Shown piece by piece: positions 45,755-55,230 of a stretch of 64,000 nucleotides of DNA (positions are counted from its first letter, which is position 1; each line of letters opens with the position of its first letter). Under the pieces are notes generated by a model that saw only the letters and a list, made by a program, of their open reading frames with translations, had not been told where the DNA came from and did not search any database. Location: positions 79,430 through 143,429 of the forward strand of contig JADFZW010000012.1 in assembly GCA_015232355.1 (NCBI GenBank). Reading direction: 5' to 3'. The translations under genes were made by a program, and so were the position numbers. This stretch comes from Oligoflexia bacterium (GTDB lineage Bacteria; Bdellovibrionota; Bacteriovoracia; Bacteriovoracales; Bacteriovoracaceae).

Positions 45755-47159
45755 TAGCGGCCGATTTTAATTTATACTCTATATCCATTTTAAAGAGAGC
45801 ATTTTTTTTAAGTGTACTGTTGCTACCACTACCACTACCGCTATCATAAGAATCACAATCGCAATCACAATTAACAATCACAGCGCTAATTCCCATCTCT
45901 CCTTCAGATCCCTCAAATGCTTCATACACAAGTTTTTTTCGAATTTTTTCTATACATTCTATATCAATTGCGCCAAATTTATTATTCACATCCAACACAT
46001 TCAACACATCCAATTGCGGAAAATTTTTAACAATTAAATCTATAATCTTTAGCGATTCCTTCATCTCCTCCATTCTCATATTCAATATATTTCCCAAAAT
46101 TGATATCGAACTAGCTCCCACGGGAACGTAAAAATCAATTTGTGAGTAGAGAAGATATGGAAAAGATTTTCGTACATCATAACTAACACCCAATGCTCTC
46201 AAATATGGGCCACTTAATCCTACTTTCGAAGATAATCGAAGAATATTATCTCCTTCATATTCCATTTTCCCTTGTAATTTGTACCTAAGGTGCAAAGAAA
46301 AAATTCTTTTTTCAAAAACTAAAATAAACCTCTTAAATTTTGTTATGAATTCTAATATCCTATTTAACAGGTGACCATCTATTTTGGATTGAGCTGTCTG
46401 AACGGATAATGCCAAATCATATTTATATTGATTGTTTACACCGTAATTATAATGAAAATCACTTATGAAAAGTATAGAAAAAATTTCCTGACAAAAATTT
46501 ATTGATTCTTTAATATGATTGTTAAAATCACTATGATCTCTAAGATCAGCAAGACCTCCTAAATTTCTAACTATCGTTATCATGTAGTTGATGTGATTAT
46601 TTATTCTCTCTAATTCACATAAAACAACCTTCATCGCTTGAATGGCCAATGGAGTTTTGAGTTCAAATATTTTTCTTACCCATTGATCCCAAAGAAAACT
46701 CCATGATATGGACGGAACGATCGTTTTGAACTGATTTTCAAACACTGGTCCCTTAGAGTGAACAAAGAGATCACCATTTTTCAATAGGTATATTGCTCCT
46801 TTAGTAGCACCAATACTTTCAATACTATTATTGTCCTTATCGTTGTCCTTATCATTGTCTTTCTCGAAATAGTCCATCATCGAAGGAATTTTAATTTTTA
46901 CAGCACTCTTACAAGTTGCAATTATTCTCGATGATCTTTCTTCATTTAATAGCAATATGGCACAATCTAGATCAGGATTATGATGAAACTTAATAGTATC
47001 TATACATACACGATATTTAAAATTACATTTAAGGTAAGATACAAAATTATCAAAAATAGTTGTCTGATGAAAATGAAATAGTCGTGTCTTCTGATCTACG
47101 ACAGATAAATCATAATTACCAAAAAAGATATCTTCAATTTTTTTCAAAATAGATTGCAT
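45729..47159 (-). CDS. NuoC-NuoD / group 4 hydrogenase large subunit-like protein lacking Ni-Fe ligands
   Basis: The 476-residue product shows a weak NuoC-like N-terminus and a NuoD/HycE-like body: AIQAMKVVLCELERINNHI near 195 (family AIRVLLAELERIxxHL) and KVGLSGPYLRALGVSYDVRK near 315, followed by MRMEEMKESLKIIDLI. The two CxxC motifs that bind Ni-Fe are missing: there is no RxCGxC before the ELER segment and the C-terminus has no DPCxxC. Short repeats give DNDKDNDKDNN near 102-112, CDCDCDS near 440 and SGSGSGSNS near 450. It could be a quinone-site or structural remnant of a complex. Its position beside the hyp genes is suggestive, though on the opposite strand. Confidence 0.65.
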   Translation of the reverse strand: MQSILKKIEDIFFGNYDLSVVDQKTRLFHFHQTTIFDNFVSYLKCNFKYRVCIDTIKFHHNPDLDCAILLLNEERSSRIIATCKSAVKIKIPSMMDYFEKDNDKDNDKDNNSIESIGATKGAIYLLKNGDLFVHSKGPVFENQFKTIVPSISWSFLWDQWVRKIFELKTPLAIQAMKVVLCELERINNHINYMITIVRNLGGLADLRDHSDFNNHIKESINFCQEIFSILFISDFHYNYGVNNQYKYDLALSVQTAQSKIDGHLLNRILEFITKFKRFILVFEKRIFSLHLRYKLQGKMEYEGDNILRLSSKVGLSGPYLRALGVSYDVRKSFPYLLYSQIDFYVPVGASSISILGNILNMRMEEMKESLKIIDLIVKNFPQLDVLNVLDVNNKFGAIDIECIEKIRKKLVYEAFEGSEGEMGISAVIVNCDCDCDSYDSGSGSGSNSTLKKNALFKMDIEYKLKSAAIMNSSIQY

Positions 47160-47167
47160 ATAACTTT

Positions 47168-48898
47168 CTAATTATCTCTAAAAGGTGTCCATTCTACATC
47201 CGAAGGAAAAAATGTATATTCCACCATCTCGTTTTTAACTCTAATAGATTCATTGTCATCACACATTGTACGATACGCTGTTTTATCTACCCAAGAAAAT
47301 ATCCTACTATGTGTTCCTCCTACCAAATTATCATATTCTACATATCTAAACATCGCTCTTTGTGTCTTGGTCAATTGTCCAATAAATGGAATCATCTTCA
47401 CAAAAGCATTATCAAAATCAAATGGTCCACAAGTTGTACTTCCCTTGCCTATTTTCACTAACAAATTTTTACGTGTCTTGTTTCCATCAACTATCCACAC
47501 ACCAGCATCACAATCATAAATATGTCCCAATTCTCTCAAACGATAGAATGCTTCAAAATAAGCAAAATACCAATGTTTCAAATAATTCCCAGTACCATCT
47601 GTTGCCTTCACATATTTAATACAAGTTCGATATTGATCTGAAAACTTTTCATGAAATTCTATAAATCTATTTTTAAATAATAAGGCATTCTCTGTTGCAA
47701 GTTTTAACTCCGGGTTATCTTTTTCTTTTTCTTTTTCTTTATCTTTATCTTTATCTTTGCTTGCAACTTTACTTGCTTTAAATTTATTTTTCAATTCTAG
47801 CAAATCACGTTTTTCTAATCGCAAGTCATTTTTTTCCTTTATTGACAAAACGCTATCCCACAAATAATCAAATAATTTTACACAAGAATTTTTAATTGCA
47901 TTTAAATTCTCTTTCTTAAAAAAAATAGAATCTTTTAAAACGCTCTTTAAAATATTCTTATCTCTAATTTCATTTAAAACTCTAAATGCTGGATGGTATT
48001 TAACATCATAAACTAGTACCCCACCCTTATTTTGTAAAAAACTTACAGAATACTTCCAATCAACAACTCTTTTGAGTCCTTCAAGATCAAAAACATCTTT
48101 AAACTTTTTATCAACTGGATCTACCGCAACTAAAACAACACTCGATTCCCACCCTCTATTATCATCACATGATGGTAGAGTGCAATTTTGTAAAATTATA
48201 CCCCCTATAATTCGAACTCTATGAGAAACAACTCCATAATCAAAAGAATAAAATTTTTCCCTTCCAAAAACTATTACTCGCAATGGTTTCGCTTGCTGAT
48301 TTAAAACTCTCGGAATTATCCCTTCCGTAAAGTTTGGTTTGAATAATTTTCCATAATAGCTACCCCAAACATCATCGATCTTACAATGATATCTACTTAA
48401 GTACTTCTTTCCTGAAGGCAAATCAAACTCGTAAGAATAAGGACTATCAGGGGGAGTAAGAACAAAAAAATTGATACTGCTATCTCTAAAATCAACAACT
48501 GGTGATAAATCAAAAAAGGGGTGTATCCATACATCGCCTAATACTTGTTTGTAATCTCGAAATGCCGTTTGAGATGATCTACTTTCAAACCATCCAGGAA
48601 CTCCACGCACAGTTGACCATCTATAGTCATACTTATCTTCAGGAGATGAAATTTCCTTTACCTCCTTAGATTCTAACGGATCATATGCTTCAACTTCAGA
48701 GATATCTTCTTTGCTTTTAATATTTATTTTTTCCTCTTCATTCTTACTCTTACTACTACTCTTACTACTACTCTCACTATCGACATCACCTATTCCCAGT
48801 AACGAGCAGCTTAGTAGCAATGAACAACTTAAGAAGAAAGTAAGTATGACTAAAATGATACGGTTATAAGTGATACGGTTATGGCCCATAAGCGACAT
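47168..48898 (-). CDS. Large lipoprotein, unrecognised
   Basis: The 576-residue product has a lipoprotein signal peptide with lipobox LLLS-Cys31. Ser/Lys repeats (SSSKSSSKSKNEEE) follow the anchor, then a globular body with several cysteines and a Lys/Asp/Glu run (DKDKDKEKEKEKD near 395) from a hexamer repeat at about 47720-47762. No family recognised. A 15-bp near-tandem duplication in the first codons repeats NRITY/NRI (48844-48874). It ends 8 bases before the start of the NuoCD-like gene on the same strand, so the two could be co-expressed. It begins about 97 bases from tRNA-Leu. Confidence 0.65.
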   Translation of the reverse strand: MSLMGHNRITYNRIILVILTFFLSCSLLLSCSLLGIGDVDSESSSKSSSKSKNEEEKINIKSKEDISEVEAYDPLESKEVKEISSPEDKYDYRWSTVRGVPGWFESRSSQTAFRDYKQVLGDVWIHPFFDLSPVVDFRDSSINFFVLTPPDSPYSYEFDLPSGKKYLSRYHCKIDDVWGSYYGKLFKPNFTEGIIPRVLNQQAKPLRVIVFGREKFYSFDYGVVSHRVRIIGGIILQNCTLPSCDDNRGWESSVVLVAVDPVDKKFKDVFDLEGLKRVVDWKYSVSFLQNKGGVLVYDVKYHPAFRVLNEIRDKNILKSVLKDSIFFKKENLNAIKNSCVKLFDYLWDSVLSIKEKNDLRLEKRDLLELKNKFKASKVASKDKDKDKEKEKEKDNPELKLATENALLFKNRFIEFHEKFSDQYRTCIKYVKATDGTGNYLKHWYFAYFEAFYRLRELGHIYDCDAGVWIVDGNKTRKNLLVKIGKGSTTCGPFDFDNAFVKMIPFIGQLTKTQRAMFRYVEYDNLVGGTHSRIFSWVDKTAYRTMCDDNESIRVKNEMVEYTFFPSDVEWTPFRDN

Positions 48899-48995
48899 TT
48901 AAATTTATCCCTTTTTAAGTTTTTAAGTATTTTTTTATTTGACAAAAACCTCGACTATAGTTCAACATCACAATCAGCTTAATAAAAATTGTAGT

Positions 48996-49086
48996 GCCCA
49001 GGTGGTGGAATCGGTAGACACAAGGGATTTAAAATCCCTCGGACTCAAAAAAGTCTGTGCGAGTTCAAGTCTCGCCTTGGGCACCA
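48996..49086 (+). tRNA. tRNA-Leu (anticodon UAA), CCA encoded
   Basis: The acceptor stem GCCCAGG pairs with CTTGGGC (one G-U pair), with discriminator A and an encoded CCA. The D-arm (GGTGGAATCGGTAGACAC) is followed by an anticodon stem AGGGA/TCCCT with a 7-base loop TTTAAAA (anticodon TAA). A long variable arm (GGACTC...GTCTGT) and a T-arm GCGAG-TTCAAGT-CTCGC mark a class II tRNA. Long variable arm plus UAA identifies leucine. It is a single tRNA upstream of the hyp genes; the closest following gene, hypA, starts 121 bases later. Confidence 0.97.
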
Positions 49087-49206
49087 AGTTATTAATCAAT
49101 TATTAACCAAATTATTTCATCAATCATCAATTATTCTATTTTATTTTTTTAAACCTGAACATACTCTTTTATTTAAACAACTTTATTCCGAATATGGAGA
49201 GGCGCC

Positions 49207-49461
49207 ATGCATGAAGCATCCTTAGCTCATTACGCTCTAGAAATTCTAAATGAAACTATCAAAAACGATTCATCACTAAATGATAAGGATATAAAAAAAA
49301 TTACTTTCTCTGTGGGAAAATTTTCAAATGTCTATGCAGAATCATTTGAATTTTATTTTTCAGAGTTAATAAAAAATACTAAGTTTACATCTGCTAAACT
49401 TGAATTTTTAAATTCAGATGAGAATGGTTTTTTTGTCTCCTCTATCGAGGTGGATGAATAA
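49207..49461 (+). CDS. hypA: HypA without its zinc-binding domain
   Basis: The 84-residue protein begins MHEASLAHYALEILNETI, with the nickel-binding N-terminal His2 and Glu3, and VGKFSNVYAESFEFYFSEL, as in HypA. It ends FVSSIEVDE, the normal HypA end (xVxSIEVE). The normal family length is about 110-115. The missing part is the zinc-ribbon with two CxxC motifs: SAKLEFLNSDENGFF joins the halves and the protein has no Cys at all. GGAGAGG precedes the ATG, so the short form appears intact rather than frameshifted. It would retain Ni binding but lose the Zn fold that shapes HypA. It is the first gene of the hyp set. Confidence 0.82.
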   Translation: MHEASLAHYALEILNETIKNDSSLNDKDIKKITFSVGKFSNVYAESFEFYFSELIKNTKFTSAKLEFLNSDENGFFVSSIEVDE

Positions 49462-49500
49462 AATAGAATAAAATAGAATAAAATAAAGTAAAATAAAAAT
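49461..49500. repeat. Four 10-bp AT-rich units between hypA and hypB
   Basis: AAATAGAATA occurs at 49461-49470 and 49471-49480, followed by AAATAAAGTA and AAATAAAAAT in the same phase. The array begins at the hypA stop codon and ends 35 bases before hypB. The 10-base spacing is about one helical turn. Confidence 0.85.
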
Positions 49501-49534
49501 TATCAAAATTATCAAAAAAAAGAGACGGTATAAA

Positions 49535-50185
49535 ATGGAAATAAAGATTTTAAAAAATGTGATGATTAAAAATGATGCCATCGGAAATGACAACCGGCTT
49601 TTGTTTCGTAAACACAATATCTTTTCTCTTAACATTATGAGTTCCCCTGGAGCAGGCAAAACAACTCTTTTAGAAAATTCTCTCTCTTACTTAAATAAAA
49701 AATATCGTATTGCTGTTATTGAAGGGGATTTGTATACATCAAGAGATGCAGAGAGATTATCTCCCTTTGATATTCCAATCGTTCAAATAAATACCGATGG
49801 TGGTTGCCACTTGGATGCTCGAATGATCCACGGAGCACTCCAATCAATCGATCTCAACAATCTTGATATGATAATAATAGAAAATGTTGGTAACTTGGTT
49901 TGCCCAGCATCCTTTGATCTTGGAGAAAAAATAAAAGTTTTAGTCTACTCTATTACAGAGGGAGCAGATAAACCAAAAAAATATGCATCGATGTTTTCCA
50001 ATGTGGATGCCATTTTAGTTAATAAAATTGATCTGGCCACTATTTGCAATATTAATTTGGAAATGGTATGCGCAGAGATCAAAGAGATCAATCCCAAGGC
50101 AGAGTTGTTTCAAATCTCTGCGACAAATAAAAACACTCTTAATTCTTGGCTTAGTTGGCTCGATAACAAGAAGGCCATAGATTAA
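49535..50185 (+). CDS. hypB: Hydrogenase nickel insertion GTPase HypB
   Basis: The 216-residue protein is a G3E GTPase with P-loop SSPGAGKTT (from about 36), VIEGDLYTSRDAERL, the metal-site INTDGGCHLDARMIHGAL (Cys91, His92), IIENVGNLVCPASFDLGE and guanine-binding NKID (about 167). It delivers nickel to the large subunit with HypA. There is no N-terminal His-rich or CxxCGC metal-storage region. GAGACGG precedes the ATG. It lies 73 bases after hypA and 22 before hypF. Confidence 0.94.
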   Translation: MEIKILKNVMIKNDAIGNDNRLLFRKHNIFSLNIMSSPGAGKTTLLENSLSYLNKKYRIAVIEGDLYTSRDAERLSPFDIPIVQINTDGGCHLDARMIHGALQSIDLNNLDMIIIENVGNLVCPASFDLGEKIKVLVYSITEGADKPKKYASMFSNVDAILVNKIDLATICNINLEMVCAEIKEINPKAELFQISATNKNTLNSWLSWLDNKKAID

Positions 50186-50207
50186 AGATTAATAGGAATT
50201 AATAAGA

Positions 50208-52631
50208 TTGCAAAAAGAGCAAACAATAACAGATCAAACATTAATTCGAAAATCCATTAAAATAACTGGACTCGTTCAAGGAGTTGGTTTTCGGCCAACA
50301 GTCTATAAATATGCAACTGAATTTGCTCTCACTGGAATGGTTAACAACACTGCCAGTGGAGTATTTATTGAAGTAGAGGGTGAAAATAAATATATCGACA
50401 GCTTTGTGACTAAATTAAAAAAATATCCCCCTAAAGAAGCACATATCGAAGAATTTACAATTGAAGATATCCCTATAAAAAATGATCTCACTTTTAAAAT
50501 TATTGAGAGTAGTAAGGGTAAGAATAATAGTAATGGCAAACAAGGCCAAAATAAGACTGCAGAAATCTCCCCTGATCTAAAAGTTTGCGATGATTGTCTT
50601 AGAGAGATTTTTGATATTCATAATCGTCGCTATCTATATCCCTTCACAAATTGTACTAATTGCGGGCCAAGATTTAGTATCATCATTGATCGTCCATATG
50701 ACAGAGAACTAACATCAATGTCTCACTTTAAAATGTGTCCTGAGTGTCTTAAAGAGTATAACGATCCTTTAGATAGAAGATTTCATGCTCAACCAAATGC
50801 ATGTCCTAATTGTGGCCCTCGCTTAAGTATACTCTCTACTCAATCTACTCAATCTTCTCATCCACTAGAAATAACCATCGATGCTCTAAAGAAAGGAATG
50901 ATCGTTGCAATCAAATCCATTGGAGGATTTAATCTCGCAGTTGATCCATTTAATTCTTCCTCTGTAAGTAAGCTTAGAAGTTTAAAGAAGCGCCAACATC
51001 GTTCATTCGCTCTAATGGTCAAAGATCTACAAGTAGCTCAAAAATATTGTCATGTTAGTAAAGCAGAGATTGAGCAACTAACTTCTTCTGCTGCTCCAAT
51101 AGTGCTTCTAAAAAAGAAAAATCCTTCATCCCTTTCAGAAATAAATAATGAACTAAATAATATCAGTCCAGATAATAATTATCTAGGAATAATGTTACCA
51201 TACACTCCTCTACATCATATTCTTTTTTCATTAGGAAATTTTGAATCTTTAATCATGACCTCTGCTAACAAATACAATGAACCAATTGCAATTGATGATT
51301 CATCTATTTCTCTTTTATTTGAATGTGGATTAGCGGATCTGGCCTTAACAAATAATCGTGAGATTATACATCGCTCGGATGATTCCATTGTACAAATAAG
51401 TAACATCGACGATAAACTTATGACTATCAGACGATCGAGAGGATATGTACCATCTCCATTCAAAGTAAAGAGTTTAGAAAATAAATGTTCTCTCTCGCTT
51501 GGTTCCCAATTAAAAAATACCTTCTCTTATCGTAGTGAAAATAAAATTTATATCTCTCAACACATAGGTGACTTAGAGGATGCTCGAAATCTCTGGTATC
51601 AACAAAAAGAGATAGAAGAATTAAAAAAATTACTAGATATTGATATAGATATAAATTGCTGCAAAAATAATACTGATTTTCATCCTGGTTTTAGTAACTT
51701 TAATGAACATGAAAATGAAAATCACATCTATCATCACCACGCTCATCTACTCAGTGTGATCGGAGAGCATAATTTATTTCCCCCTAATCAAAGTCAAATT
51801 CAAAGTGTGATTGGTATTATTGCTGATGGCACTGGGCTTGGAGATGATAATAAGATTTGGGGGTTTGAATTTTTAAAGATAAAAAATACAAATACAAATG
51901 AAATTAGCTTATTCGAGCGTCTAGCGCATTTGAGATATTTCCCTCTGATTGGAGGTGAAAGTGCCATCCATGAAATTGATCGCATTGCAATTTCTTTACT
52001 TACATCTGCTGGAATAGTGGATAGCTCTAGTTGGCCAAAACATCTAAGTTTAAATTCTGAAAGAATACAACTAATAAAAAAACTGATGTTATCAAATCTC
52101 AATTCTCCTCTTACATCTTCTTTAGGAAGATTATTCGATGGCATCTATGCTTTACTATACCCTCTACGTAAAATTGAATATGAGGCGCAAGCAGCAATTC
52201 TTCTACAGCGGGAAGCAGAGTTATTCATGTTGGATAAGAATGTAAATGTAGATGTAGATGTAGATGATGTGTGTGAACACCATTACCCAACTAAAATAGT
52301 TGAAGTTGTAAACATTGATACAAAAAAATATCTAATCGATTTTGAACCATTAATGGTAAATATAATTAATGATCTTAAAGGTGGTGTTTCCACTAGAGAA
52401 ATCGCTTATAAATTTCACTTATGGGTCGTAAATTCTATCTTCGATGTACTAGCAATAATCGATCCCGAAAATACTTCCATTAAAGCATTCTCGGGAGGAT
52501 GCTTTCAAAATTTATTATTAACAAATATTTTACAAAGATCTTTTGAGAAAAAGAAAATTAAATACTATCGTAATCAAAGAGTGCCCATTAACGATGCCGG
52601 AATCTCTTTTGGGCAGGCATTAATTTTATAG
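50208..52631 (+). CDS. hypF: Carbamoyltransferase HypF for the Fe-CN ligands
   Basis: The 807-residue protein has all HypF domains in order: acylphosphatase (KITGLVQGVGFRPTVYKYA, about 18-36), paired zinc fingers (CDDC and CTNC near 127-152, CPEC and CPNC near 177-202), YrdC-like (about 220-410; TSANKYNEPIAI) and Kae1-like (HHHAHLLSVIGEH, IIADGTGLGDD). It makes thiocarbamate on HypE from carbamoyl phosphate. The start is TTG at 50208, with AGGAA about 10 bases upstream; no better ATG lies before the acylphosphatase domain. In-frame repeats give STQSTQSS (near 211) and NVDVDVDVDD (about 52244-52268) in loops. Confidence 0.94.
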   Translation: MQKEQTITDQTLIRKSIKITGLVQGVGFRPTVYKYATEFALTGMVNNTASGVFIEVEGENKYIDSFVTKLKKYPPKEAHIEEFTIEDIPIKNDLTFKIIESSKGKNNSNGKQGQNKTAEISPDLKVCDDCLREIFDIHNRRYLYPFTNCTNCGPRFSIIIDRPYDRELTSMSHFKMCPECLKEYNDPLDRRFHAQPNACPNCGPRLSILSTQSTQSSHPLEITIDALKKGMIVAIKSIGGFNLAVDPFNSSSVSKLRSLKKRQHRSFALMVKDLQVAQKYCHVSKAEIEQLTSSAAPIVLLKKKNPSSLSEINNELNNISPDNNYLGIMLPYTPLHHILFSLGNFESLIMTSANKYNEPIAIDDSSISLLFECGLADLALTNNREIIHRSDDSIVQISNIDDKLMTIRRSRGYVPSPFKVKSLENKCSLSLGSQLKNTFSYRSENKIYISQHIGDLEDARNLWYQQKEIEELKKLLDIDIDINCCKNNTDFHPGFSNFNEHENENHIYHHHAHLLSVIGEHNLFPPNQSQIQSVIGIIADGTGLGDDNKIWGFEFLKIKNTNTNEISLFERLAHLRYFPLIGGESAIHEIDRIAISLLTSAGIVDSSSWPKHLSLNSERIQLIKKLMLSNLNSPLTSSLGRLFDGIYALLYPLRKIEYEAQAAILLQREAELFMLDKNVNVDVDVDDVCEHHYPTKIVEVVNIDTKKYLIDFEPLMVNIINDLKGGVSTREIAYKFHLWVVNSIFDVLAIIDPENTSIKAFSGGCFQNLLLTNILQRSFEKKKIKYYRNQRVPINDAGISFGQALIL

Positions 52632-52640
52632 GAGAAGAGC

Positions 52641-52895
52641 ATGTGTTTAGCAGTTCCAGTAAAGGTAACCGAAGTTAAGGAAAATCATTTGGCAGTGGTG
52701 GAAATGAATAATGTTAAACTTAACGTTTCACGATTATTAGTCGATAATCTTCAAATTGGAGATTACGTTCTTATCCATGCTGGATTTATCATTGAAAAAA
52801 TGTCTTATGAAGAGGCAAAAGATAAGCTCGATCTCTTTGATGAGTATTATCGACTTATAAATAGTGAGAATAGCGAGAATAGCGAGCAAAAATAA
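52641..52895 (+). CDS. hypC: Hydrogenase assembly chaperone HypC
   Basis: The 84-residue protein starts MCLAVPVKV with the Cys2 that binds the Fe(CN)2CO unit, and contains an OB-like core ending in GDYVLIHAGFIIEKM. The C-terminus adds NSENSENSEQ, encoded by three 9-bp-type units, which ordinary HypC proteins lack. AGGAGA precedes the ATG, 9 bases after hypF. It acts with HypD as the scaffold for the Fe ligand set. Confidence 0.94.
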   Translation: MCLAVPVKVTEVKENHLAVVEMNNVKLNVSRLLVDNLQIGDYVLIHAGFIIEKMSYEEAKDKLDLFDEYYRLINSENSENSEQK

Positions 52896-52913
52896 TTACG
52901 GAGTAACTAAAAC

Positions 52914-54068
<1,155 letters not shown>

Positions 54069-54089
54069 GATTTATAGGAATAAAAACAT

Positions 54090-55145
54090 ATGAACAATAA
54101 CAATAACAATAATGATAACGATAACGATAATACCCCTCTGAATAATACTTCCCGAATCACTCTAAATCATGGTGCTGGTGGAAGAGAGATGCAAAAATTT
54201 ATTAACAAACTAATCGTTGATAAATTAAAAAATGGTATTTTGGAACGCCTTGATGATTGTGCTGTTTTAGAAAATCATATGAAAAAACGTATCGCTATGA
54301 CCACTGATAGCTATGTCGTTAGTCCCATCTTTTTTGATGGTGGTGATATTGGGAGATTAGCAGTCAGTGGTACGGTTAATGATTTAAGTACCAGCGGTGC
54401 TAAACCATACGCTCTCTCTTTGGCCTTCATTCTTGAAGAGGGCATGCCTCTCTCTTCAATTGAAAAAATAGTTCATTCAATTGCTGCTACCGCCGCCGAA
54501 GCAGGAGTTAAAATTGTTACTGGAGATACTAAGGTTGTTGAGAGAGGAAAGTGTGATCAAATATACATTAATACTTGTGGCATTGGTATGATTGATGAAG
54601 GAATAAATATTTCCACTTACAATGCTAACATAGGTGACTCCATCTTTGTTACTGGTCCAATCGGTAATCATGAGATTGCCATGTTACGAGCGAGAAAAAT
54701 GTTGGATTTTGAATTTCACACTGTAAGTGATGTGGCCCCATTAAATAAGAATGTTGAACTCCTTTTGTCGAAGACAAAAAAAATTCGGGTGATCAAAGAT
54801 CCTACCAGAGGTGGACTGGCCTCTGCTCTCAATGAAATTGCTGAACATTCAAATTGTGAAGTTTACTTATATGAAAATCAAATTCCAATAGATCCCGATG
54901 TTCACTCCGTTTGTGAGATCGTAGGTTTTGATCCACTCTATTTGGCCAACGAAGGTAAATTTATAATTATTGCTGATCATAGCGCCGAAACAGAGAGTGC
55001 TATCTATAGTTCTTTTGAAGGGGCCAAACTCATTGGTAAAATCAAGAGCACACATCATCGCAAAGGTGTCTTTATGGAAACTTACTCTGGTGGCATTCGT
55101 AAATTAGGTGTATTAGAAACTACTCAACTACCTCGCATTTGCTAA
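54090..55145 (+). CDS. hypE: Cyanide-ligand donor HypE
   Basis: The 351-residue protein has HGAGGREMQKFINKLI, AMTTDSYVVSPIFFDGGDIG, GTVNDLSTSGAKPYALSLA and GDTKVVERGKCDQIYI, and ends PRIC with the C-terminal Cys that HypF carbamoylates. It dehydrates the thiocarbamate to thiocyanate for HypC-HypD. The first 14 residues are an Asn/Asp repeat (NNNNNNNDNDNDN; about 54092-54130) before the fold. It is the last hyp gene; the hairpin at 55153-55172 follows. Confidence 0.95.
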   Translation: MNNNNNNNDNDNDNTPLNNTSRITLNHGAGGREMQKFINKLIVDKLKNGILERLDDCAVLENHMKKRIAMTTDSYVVSPIFFDGGDIGRLAVSGTVNDLSTSGAKPYALSLAFILEEGMPLSSIEKIVHSIAATAAEAGVKIVTGDTKVVERGKCDQIYINTCGIGMIDEGINISTYNANIGDSIFVTGPIGNHEIAMLRARKMLDFEFHTVSDVAPLNKNVELLLSKTKKIRVIKDPTRGGLASALNEIAEHSNCEVYLYENQIPIDPDVHSVCEIVGFDPLYLANEGKFIIIADHSAETESAIYSSFEGAKLIGKIKSTHHRKGVFMETYSGGIRKLGVLETTQLPRIC

Positions 55146-55152
55146 AAAACAT

Positions 55153-55172
55153 TTTCGGTCTTGAGACCGAAA
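55153..55172. terminator. Hairpin after hypE, candidate bidirectional terminator
   Basis: TTTCGGTC (55153-55160), loop TTGA, GACCGAAA (55165-55172) form an 8-bp perfect stem. On the minus strand a T-run follows (TTTTTT at 55144-55149) after 3 bases. On the plus strand there is no following T-run, so plus-strand efficiency is uncertain. It lies between convergent hypE and the LRR-protease gene. Confidence 0.55.
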
Positions 55173-55191
55173 TAAAAAGTACACAAAGTAC

Positions 55192-55210
55192 AAAAAGCGC
55201 CGGGCACTTT
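55192..55210 (-). terminator. Intrinsic terminator of the LRR-protease gene
   Basis: On the minus strand AAAGTGC, loop CCG, GCGCTTT form a 7-bp stem with one G-U pair, followed directly by a T-run (TTTTTG). It lies 20 bases after the stop at 55231. Confidence 0.75.
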
Positions 55211-55230
55211 AGCATCTCTTTGGCATCTTC

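Noticed and set aside
45830..45870. CDCDCDS in the NuoCD-like protein as a metal-binding site
   Set aside because: The cysteines come from a hexamer repeat (TCACAATCG-type units) in a low-complexity tail, not from a conserved metal motif.
48947..48968. TTGACA followed by TATAGT upstream of tRNA-Leu as a promoter
   Set aside because: The spacer is only 11 bases, far from the usual 16-18.
49461..49500. Four 10-bp AT-rich units as replication iterons
   Set aside because: No DnaA boxes, rep gene or oriC neighbours; the array lies between two hyp genes.
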